DNA from: a virus
IMG/VR virus record: IMGVR_UViG_3300026521_000471
Coordinates: 1 to 64,000 of that record
Direction: 5' to 3' (one strand)
DNA length: 64,000 bases
The notes under the pieces were generated by a model. That model was given only the letters and a program-made list of their open reading frames with translations. It did no database searches and was not told the origin of the DNA. The stretch's first letter is position 1, and each line of letters begins with the position of its first letter. Positions 58,348-64,000 of this stretch are shown here, piece by piece. The position numbers were made by a program, and so were the translations under genes.

Positions 58348-59172
58348 ATGACACAAGGTACAGATTTAGAAGTAATTGCATTCGTAGACGCTGGTATAGC
58401 TAGCGGTAATATAGATATGATGAGAGGGATCGCTGAAACAGTAACGGATTTAAGCGATGAGCAAATTAAAGGGTTATTATTTTCAGGTTCATTAGAAGTA
58501 GCTACTTCTATGATTGGTAAATTATCTGCAGGTTCAACAATTTTTGCTGAAATCGCACAAACAGCTTTAAGTGAAACTGAAATTGCAGGCGGAGCATTTG
58601 TAAAATATTTTGATGAGAATAATGCGGTTTTAGATACATTTATCGTAGTTAAACCTTCTTGTGACATTGATTTAGAAACAGCTCAAGATGCAGCATTAAG
58701 ATATGCAAAAGATAATATCGCACAAATTATTTTAGGACTTAACTTAGATAATTTAGATACTACTTCTACAACAGTTGCTGGTTTGGTTATGGAAATTGAA
58801 AAAGCATTACTTTCTAATCAAAATGCACCAACTGATGTTGTAACTCCATATTTAACTAACCCATCAGATACTTTAAGAGCTAAAGCATTTGTACATGCTA
58901 ATACTGATAATGCTGAAATCATTAATGTTATGACTGCTGAAGATACTGCTGGAAATAATATCGATGGATTTAAATTAGCAATGATTGAAGATTTAAATAC
59001 TGATGCTATGATTCAATCAAATGCAGCAATCGTTACATATTTATTAGGTGAAAATCAATCAACACCAGTAAGATATGCAATGTTTAAAAGTTATATTACT
59101 GTGGTTCTTAATGGTGGAACTGCTATTCCAGGTCTTGATACAGAAGCATTAATCGCTGCTTACGTAGGTTAA
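58348..59172 (+). CDS. unknown, probably abundant protein
   Basis: A 274-residue Ala/Thr/Ile-rich acidic protein with no Trp and few basic residues, resembling a self-assembling or structural protein in composition. AAGGAG site, two late-type octamers upstream and a strong terminator downstream point to a high-level single-gene transcript. No membrane segment. Family not recognised; virion or shell-like role is inference. Confidence 0.7.
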   Translation: MTQGTDLEVIAFVDAGIASGNIDMMRGIAETVTDLSDEQIKGLLFSGSLEVATSMIGKLSAGSTIFAEIAQTALSETEIAGGAFVKYFDENNAVLDTFIVVKPSCDIDLETAQDAALRYAKDNIAQIILGLNLDNLDTTSTTVAGLVMEIEKALLSNQNAPTDVVTPYLTNPSDTLRAKAFVHANTDNAEIINVMTAEDTAGNNIDGFKLAMIEDLNTDAMIQSNAAIVTYLLGENQSTPVRYAMFKSYITVVLNGGTAIPGLDTEALIAAYVG

Positions 59173-59200
59173 TCTTTATTTGTAAAATTTAATTTACTTT

Positions 59201-59228
59201 AAAGGGGAGTTAAACTCCCCTTTTTTTA
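59201..59228 (+). terminator. intrinsic terminator
   Basis: Stem AAAGGGGAG (59201-59209) / CTCCCCTTT (59215-59223), loop TTAAA, continuing into T-run. The strongest terminator in the window, 28 bases after 58348-59172. A TGTAAAAT (59181) lies between. Confidence 0.88.
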
Positions 59229-59255
59229 TGTTCGCATTTTCATCATTTATTTTTT

Positions 59256-59278
59256 TTTAAGGTAGATTATATTATAAT
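59256..59278 (+). promoter_or_regulatory. class A promoter
   Basis: TTTAAG (59256-59261), 11-base gap, TATAAT (59273-59278), 30 bases before the ATG at 59309, just behind the terminator. Confidence 0.82.
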
Positions 59279-59308
59279 AAACTATTCAAAAAAATAAAGG
59301 ATTACAAA

Positions 59309-60442
59309 ATGGCAGAACATTTAATAGATGGTGAAGAATTTGTCGATGTACAATCAGTTGAAGAAAGTAAACCAAAGAAAGCAAAAAGAAAATCAAAAAA
59401 GAAAAAAGTAGAAACTGTTGCTCCCGCAGAGATAATGGATGAAACGGAAGATAAAATTGCTGAAATTCAACTCAAAATCGTTACTTTAAATGATGAGGCT
59501 GATTCAATTACAACCCAGGCATTATCAAATGCCAAAACTTCTGATCTAACACAATATCAAGAAACTCTTGTGACTGCTATTCTAGCTATTCAAGAAGCAA
59601 CGGGAGAGAAAATTGATGATGAAGAAGGCTTAATTGGGGGTCTTTGGAGCAAATTTACTTCAAGTTTTGGTTTGGCAAAAAAAATTCAACGTTCAGTAGA
59701 AGAAACTTTTATTGAAAATGCTTCTTTGCAAGAGAATATTGATAGAATTTTTGATAGTTTAGAGGGGTCTATTCAAGCTACTGAATCCGACTTCGTTACT
59801 CTTTCACATTTACAAGATTCTTTGACGAGAAGTGTTGATTATGGAGCTGAGCTTGTAAGTGAGATTACGAATCTTATTTCTGAATTGTCAGACAGTAATG
59901 ATGATCTAATGGAGCGTGCTAAACTAGACGGTCTTCTGAGAGAGCTAAAATCTATTAACTTAGTAAACTCTAATACTGCAGATCAAATTAGAGCACAAAT
60001 TACAACTACGGGTGGATTAGCACAAAACCTTAGAGAGGTTAGACCTATTCTTAAAAATCTTATTAAATCTCAAACCTTAGTTGCCCTTCAAAATGCAAGA
60101 ATGGGACAAGCAAAAGAAGTAAGAGATTTAGTTTCGGGTGTTGTTAATGATTTCATTACTAGAAATAATGCAAATACTAATGCTACTATCCTTGACGCTA
60201 TTGAATATAGTGGTAAAACTGTTATTGAAAAAGAAACAGTAGAAGAACTAGGTACACAACATGAACAATTTGTTAAAGAGTTACAACATATTGTGACAGA
60301 TCTTAATAGACAAAAAATCGAATACAATAAAACAGTAGATAGAGTTACTACACAGTTAGGTAAAGGGCTTACAGAATTACCTAGATTAATGGCCGGTGAA
60401 ACTTCTAGACCTGCTATTTCATCTGGAAAAACTGAGGCTTAA
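59309..60442 (+). CDS. TelA-like (toxic anion resistance family) protein
   Basis: A 377-residue helical protein. After a basic linker (residues 20-35, KPKKAKRKSKKKK) comes a long helical domain; LREVRPILKNLIKSQTLVALQNARMGQAKEVRDLV (split here by function: RPxLxxLIxSQxLVALQ and NARxGQAKxVxDLV) resembles the TelA signature of a helix pair near the C-terminus. TelA was linked to tellurite resistance but its biochemical role is unknown; phage copies are seen beside other ter-type genes. The next two genes probably belong to the same unit. Confidence 0.7.
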   Translation: MAEHLIDGEEFVDVQSVEESKPKKAKRKSKKKKVETVAPAEIMDETEDKIAEIQLKIVTLNDEADSITTQALSNAKTSDLTQYQETLVTAILAIQEATGEKIDDEEGLIGGLWSKFTSSFGLAKKIQRSVEETFIENASLQENIDRIFDSLEGSIQATESDFVTLSHLQDSLTRSVDYGAELVSEITNLISELSDSNDDLMERAKLDGLLRELKSINLVNSNTADQIRAQITTTGGLAQNLREVRPILKNLIKSQTLVALQNARMGQAKEVRDLVSGVVNDFITRNNANTNATILDAIEYSGKTVIEKETVEELGTQHEQFVKELQHIVTDLNRQKIEYNKTVDRVTTQLGKGLTELPRLMAGETSRPAISSGKTEA

Positions 60443-60447
60443 AGGTT

Positions 60448-61047
60448 ATGGGATATAGAGTCCCTCGACCCAAGAAACCGAATTTTGATAAATTTTCAAA
60501 TAACTTAAATACAAAAATAGAGACCGGTTTAAAAGAACGAATTTCTGAGCATATTAATAACTCGGTTAATTTTAAAGATGATTTACTTAAATACGTAAAA
60601 CCACAAGATAACATAAAAGGACACTCAATGAATCAATTCTTAACATTAGATATTGGTAGTAATAAAGCTACAATAGATCTTTCAAAAGTTCGTAAGCAAG
60701 GACTAATATTTGAAAAATCAATGTTTGGTAAAAAGCCTAAAATCGTTATTTATTATAATGACCGTCCAGATACACCAGAAGTAAATTTTGAACTTAATTC
60801 TGAAGAAGAAGCTGAAAAAGTGTACAACGATATTCAAAAAAAATTAAATCGTTGGGCTGAAGACTCAAATTCTGCAAGATTACAATTACTTGAAAAAGAA
60901 CTAGATATTATGAAAGAGCAAAAAGAAGCTCTCCTTGAAGAAAAACAGGTTCTAATGGATGTATTTAATCAATTTAAAGAAATGATGCAAATTATGGAAG
61001 ATGATACAAAAACTTCATCATTAGTTGATGTTATTAAAGAAATGTAG
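60448..61047 (+). CDS. unknown protein with C-terminal coiled coil
   Basis: A 199-residue protein: basic Pro-rich start, a helical part, a strand-rich centre (QFLTLDIGSNKATIDLSKV; PKIVIYYNDRP) of a possible PH-like or SHOCT-like domain, then a coiled coil (about 130-185, rich in Glu and Lys). Five bases after the TelA-like gene. Function unknown. Confidence 0.7.
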   Translation: MGYRVPRPKKPNFDKFSNNLNTKIETGLKERISEHINNSVNFKDDLLKYVKPQDNIKGHSMNQFLTLDIGSNKATIDLSKVRKQGLIFEKSMFGKKPKIVIYYNDRPDTPEVNFELNSEEEAEKVYNDIQKKLNRWAEDSNSARLQLLEKELDIMKEQKEALLEEKQVLMDVFNQFKEMMQIMEDDTKTSSLVDVIKEM

Positions 61048-61048
61048 A

Positions 61049-62554
61049 ATGGAAAATATTGAGTATAGACCTAGATTTAAATCATATCATATCAATATAC
61101 CAACTATTATAGGTGGAGTTATAGACTATTCGCCTATAATGGATAAAATCGCTTCACCAAATATAAAATTTACTGATAATTTTAATAATAATTTCGATAA
61201 GCAAATAGTAATATCTAATCTTAATAATTTAAGTACCGATTTACTTATCGAAATTAGTATTTATTATAGAGGTGAGGTTTTAAACGTTAGATCTATAATC
61301 AATAGATACGATTTAATAGATATTAGTGAGCCGATAATTCTATTAAATGACCATTTAGAAAGAATGCTTTATAGTTTAAAAGAAGCTATGTATAATTTAT
61401 CACCCTTTAAGGATGAATTAGATAGAATATATAGAGAATTATATATGAATAGAACATTAATAAGCAATGATTATCTTGTTAATCGAGAATTTGAATTAAA
61501 GAAACGCATTGATAACTTAGAAGATATAATGAATAAAGAATTTGAAAGGATGATTATGAGTGAAACATATTTTGAATCTAGTCAATCTATCGACAAACCT
61601 CAAATTTCAAAAGAAGAAGAAACATTTGAAGAAATTGAGTCTAGACTTTTATCTAGTTCAGACACATTTAAATTAACTATCAAAACTATTAAAAGATTAG
61701 ATAAAGAGCGAACTGATAAATTTGTATTACCCTTAGAAAGAGGTAAAGATGGTGATGTTGATAAATTTGAACATTTAACAAAACAGCCATTTAGCTTCTT
61801 AAATTATAATGGTGCAACTTTCTGTGTGAATTTAAATACAGGTATTCATAGTGATTGGGATGAAGATAAAGATGAGAGTGTTTGGATAAGTAGCGTGAAA
61901 CGGTATTATGATTTATATAGTGAGAATACTAAAAAAATCAATACTAAAAAAACAGAAATTTATGAACGTATCTCAAAAGTTTCTGACTCATTCAAAGTGT
62001 TATCTGAACAAATAGATTATCTTAAAAAACAGTTTGAAGATAGAAGTAAGAAGTTTAAGAATTCAACATATGTAAAATTTTTAGGTGAACGAACTATTAA
62101 AAATATTGAAACTATACGCACTGCAGAATCTATTGCCAAAAGAAAATTAGAGGTACTAAAAAATAAAAATTTAATCAAGCGACCTATAGCTTTTTTTGAA
62201 AGAGCCGCAACATTATATCTTGGTAAAACAGGCGAAGATATTATGACCGATATGTATAAATTGGGTTATACAAGTAAAGATATTCATATATTAGCTATCG
62301 AATATTTATTCTTTTTACTAAAGGTAGTTAAATTAAATGAGGAAGGTGGACATTATACATCACCAATTTTACCTATTCTAAATGGTGAAGACACTAATAG
62401 TCTATCTTATATTGAACCAGATCTTCTTAGACTTATGGCAAATCATATGTTTATTCATACTATAAACATTACAACTGATTATAAATTTGATGACCCAGTT
62501 AAAAAAGAAGAAGATCCTATTGAAATTCCTAGTATAGTTTACGTTATGGAATAA
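61049..62554 (+). CDS. unknown 501-residue protein
   Basis: A large charged, mainly helical protein. ATG 61049 lies one base behind the previous stop; an upstream frame start at 61025 would overlap more and has no better site. Two coiled-coil parts (about 105-175 and 290-370) surround a middle domain (LERGKDGDVDKFEHLTKQPFSFL, abbreviated). Third gene of the TelA-like unit, so a partner role is likely. No family recognised. Confidence 0.7.
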   Translation: MENIEYRPRFKSYHINIPTIIGGVIDYSPIMDKIASPNIKFTDNFNNNFDKQIVISNLNNLSTDLLIEISIYYRGEVLNVRSIINRYDLIDISEPIILLNDHLERMLYSLKEAMYNLSPFKDELDRIYRELYMNRTLISNDYLVNREFELKKRIDNLEDIMNKEFERMIMSETYFESSQSIDKPQISKEEETFEEIESRLLSSSDTFKLTIKTIKRLDKERTDKFVLPLERGKDGDVDKFEHLTKQPFSFLNYNGATFCVNLNTGIHSDWDEDKDESVWISSVKRYYDLYSENTKKINTKKTEIYERISKVSDSFKVLSEQIDYLKKQFEDRSKKFKNSTYVKFLGERTIKNIETIRTAESIAKRKLEVLKNKNLIKRPIAFFERAATLYLGKTGEDIMTDMYKLGYTSKDIHILAIEYLFFLLKVVKLNEEGGHYTSPILPILNGEDTNSLSYIEPDLLRLMANHMFIHTINITTDYKFDDPVKKEEDPIEIPSIVYVME

Positions 62555-62566
62555 AAAAGGGTTATA

Positions 62567-62899
62567 ATGATTAATTCAATAGATTTTACAAAAGTACGAC
62601 CCAACCAAACATTATACTTGGTTCGATATAGTCAAAAAGAACATCCTGATGTAATTGATATAAAGTTTAAAGGATATGATAAGACAAAGCAAATTATAGA
62701 ATATGAGTATGAAACCCCAAAAGGATTAAAACTTAAACGTATTCCAATACGCAAGGCTAATTTCCGTATTTTTATAGATTCTGATGAGATGGCTAGAACA
62801 TTATATGATTGCTTTGAAAAACGAGAGATTAAACCGTCTGAAAAATATACTGAAATATTTAATCAAAGTCAAAATAATAGACCAGAAATATGGATATAA
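62567..62899 (+). CDS. small protein with C-terminal PExxI tail (RPEIWI)
   Basis: A 110-residue basic protein ending NNRPEIWI, with Arg before the Pro. Strand-rich first half (TLYLVRYSQKEHPDVIDIKF) with an internal HPDVIDI string. Overlaps the next start by ten bases. Function unknown. Confidence 0.7.
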   Translation: MINSIDFTKVRPNQTLYLVRYSQKEHPDVIDIKFKGYDKTKQIIEYEYETPKGLKLKRIPIRKANFRIFIDSDEMARTLYDCFEKREIKPSEKYTEIFNQSQNNRPEIWI

Positions 62900-63198
62900 T
62901 ACCTGTAAGTTATGATAATGGTATAGGACGATTGTTAGTTTCTATTGAATCTATAACTGGGACATTTGCATATCAAAAAGTTATTAATAGACATATAATA
63001 GAAACGCTTAATTGGTTTTATGATGATATAGCATACACACCCCATAAAATAATTAAGGGATTGATTATAGAAAAAGCAGCACTTGAAAAGAATATTATAT
63101 TATGTCATTCATCAAAATATTATGCAGCTATTCTATTTACTATAAATCATTTAGAAAATAAATTCCCAGTTGAAACATATCCAGAATTATATATTTAA
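62890..63198 (+). CDS. small protein with C-terminal PExxI tail (YPELYI)
   Basis: A 102-residue protein starting inside the tail codons of its neighbour and ending ETYPELYI. Function unknown. A class A promoter follows. Confidence 0.7.
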   Translation: MDIIPVSYDNGIGRLLVSIESITGTFAYQKVINRHIIETLNWFYDDIAYTPHKIIKGLIIEKAALEKNIILCHSSKYYAAILFTINHLENKFPVETYPELYI

Positions 63199-63204
63199 TC
63201 TTTT

Positions 63205-63227
63205 TATAAGGTTTGATTATTTATAAT
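63205..63227 (+). promoter_or_regulatory. class A promoter
   Basis: TATAAG (63205-63210), 11-base gap, TATAAT (63222-63227), 23 bases before the ATG at 63251. One mismatch in the upstream box. Confidence 0.6.
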
Positions 63228-63250
63228 TAATTATAAAGAAGGAGATAGAA

Positions 63251-63427
63251 ATGGACAGAACTAAATATACTGAAGAAATATTTAATGAGATAAAAAAATT
63301 ATCTGAAAGAGATTTACGAGTCGGACAAACCTTTGAAATTATAAGAGGACAGGCTGGAGATTTATTTTCTATGGAAAATTATAAATTGCTTGAACTCTTA
63401 AAAAATCTAAATGCATCCTTTAAATGA
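63251..63427 (+). CDS. small unknown protein
   Basis: A 58-residue charged helical protein (opening MDRTKYTEEIFNEIKK) with an AAGGAG site and its own class A promoter. Its stop overlaps the next ATG by one base. Function unknown. Confidence 0.65.
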   Translation: MDRTKYTEEIFNEIKKLSERDLRVGQTFEIIRGQAGDLFSMENYKLLELLKNLNASFK

Positions 63428-64000
63428 TGAAATTAACACTTTCAGAACTTATTAATTTAATTGATGAAAATAACAGTCCATTTTATATTCTTGTAGCCGG
63501 TTCAGTAGGTAGTGGAAAATCTTATTTAGTTAATCAATATTTATCTCATTTAAAATTAATTGATCCGGATATGTTTACAATGCAATTGGGGGATGGGATA
63601 TATGATAGTAAAAATGTTGCTAAATCTATGAGTTTAGTTAAGAAAACAGTAAAAACATATTTAGATGATAAAATATCATTTATTCAACAAGGAACTTCAG
63701 CTAACTTACAATCAACAATTAATAAATTAATATTAGCAAAAGAAAAAGGGTATAATACTGTATTATTTTACGTCGATACCATTCCTGATAAAGCAGAAGA
63801 ATATATTAAAATGAGAGTATCAAATAATGGTCATGGTTCAACAATTACTAAAGATAAAATAAATCGTACTTATGAAGGATCGAATTTTACTTATCGATTT
63901 TTAACTTCTGAAGTTAAAAATGTCTTTTCAATAGAAGAAAAAGAAAGAATTGATGAAATATTGAATAAATTTAAGTTATCCAGAGATAAATTGAGAAGTA
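63427..64000 (+). CDS. P-loop kinase/zeta-like ATPase, 5' part
   Basis: The first 191 codons of a gene running out of the window. Walker A is GSVGSGKS (about residues 25-32) after strand FYILVA; LIDPDMF is a possible Walker B-like aspartate and IQQGTSA a following switch region, the layout of zeta-toxin and polynucleotide-kinase-type small-molecule or protein kinases. A substrate cannot be named. The end is missing. Confidence 0.75.
   Translation, partial: MKLTLSELINLIDENNSPFYILVAGSVGSGKSYLVNQYLSHLKLIDPDMFTMQLGDGIYDSKNVAKSMSLVKKTVKTYLDDKISFIQQGTSANLQSTINKLILAKEKGYNTVLFYVDTIPDKAEEYIKMRVSNNGHGSTITKDKINRTYEGSNFTYRFLTSEVKNVFSIEEKERIDEILNKFKLSRDKLRS

Noticed and set aside
1-64000. tRNA genes, CRISPR arrays or an rRNA gene
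   Set aside because: I saw no cloverleaf with a TTCGA loop and CCA-type end, no regularly spaced repeats and no rRNA-like sequence. A covariance scan was not possible, so a missed tRNA remains conceivable.
1-64000. The window as host chromosome
   Set aside because: Host-type genes (dnaK, tuf, signalling) are present, but the gp32-like protein, T4-type polymerase fragment, RNA ligase, gene overlap density and dominance of small unknown genes fit a phage. No ribosomal, metabolic or cell-wall operon is seen.

Overview
The window looks like part of a large, A+T-rich T4-related phage genome whose host is probably a member of the Campylobacterota (Campylobacter, Arcobacter or Sulfurimonas-like). 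The phage calls rest on a gp32-type single-stranded DNA-binding protein (54153-55091), a fragment of a T4-type family B DNA polymerase (11082-12120), dense packing with 4-base ATGA overlaps, many small unknown genes, and phage-style RNA ligase and nucleotide genes. The host call rests on an EF-Tu with the Campylobacterota form of its G domain ([16 protein letters not shown]), a DnaK tail ending DVIDAEIE, PAS domains of the IRHPDM type, and promoters with a T-tract/TG extended -10. I saw no capsid, tail, terminase or portal gene that I can name, and no tRNA or CRISPR array.

Layout. 1-2 kb: end of dnaK, then grpE and a zinc-finger-less dnaJ. 2-11 kb: small unknown genes, with two minus-strand islands. 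11.1-12.1 kb: a DNA polymerase fragment whose catalytic motif A is interrupted by a group I intron. 12-17.7 kb: small genes, a coiled-coil pair and a membrane haem/PAS sensor. 17.7-26.4 kb: RNA ligase, two nucleotidyltransferase-fold proteins, a gamma-glutamylcyclotransferase-like protein and small membrane proteins. 26.8-28.9 kb: a PAS-GGDEF diguanylate cyclase and a CxxCxxCC protein. 29-39.6 kb: unknown genes, a thioredoxin-fold protein, an M16-type peptidase, a lipoprotein and a metallopeptidase/VWA protein. 39.6-42 kb (minus): Hpt-REC-HDOD regulator. 42.1-44.7 kb: tuf interrupted by a second group I intron, then a ParM-like actin. 45.8-47.1 kb: tnpB with its right-end RNA. 47.4-53 kb: phosphoribosyltransferase, NMN-adenylyltransferase-like protein, DNA glycosylase-like protein and NAD kinase. 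53-64 kb: ssb, a deoxyribosyltransferase-like gene, an abundant-looking protein with a strong terminator, a TelA-like protein and a P-loop kinase at the edge.

Three things stand out. First, two related group I introns sit in codons of near-universal catalytic motifs: GHVDHGKT of EF-Tu and DxxSxYPS of the polymerase. Splicing restores both motifs exactly. Second, 29 otherwise dissimilar small proteins end in the same tail, (Y/F/H)-P-E-x-(hydrophobic)-I-stop, called the PExxI tail below. Third, transcription seems organised by recurring promoter types: class A is TTTAAG-N11-TATAAT (15 sites, all plus strand), class B is an extended -10 TGTAAAAT about 30-45 bases before starts, and a T4-late-like TATAAATA octamer precedes some genes. 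The phage appears to carry its own chaperones, elongation factor, NAD(P) and nucleotide salvage, RNA repair and cyclic-di-GMP-type signalling.
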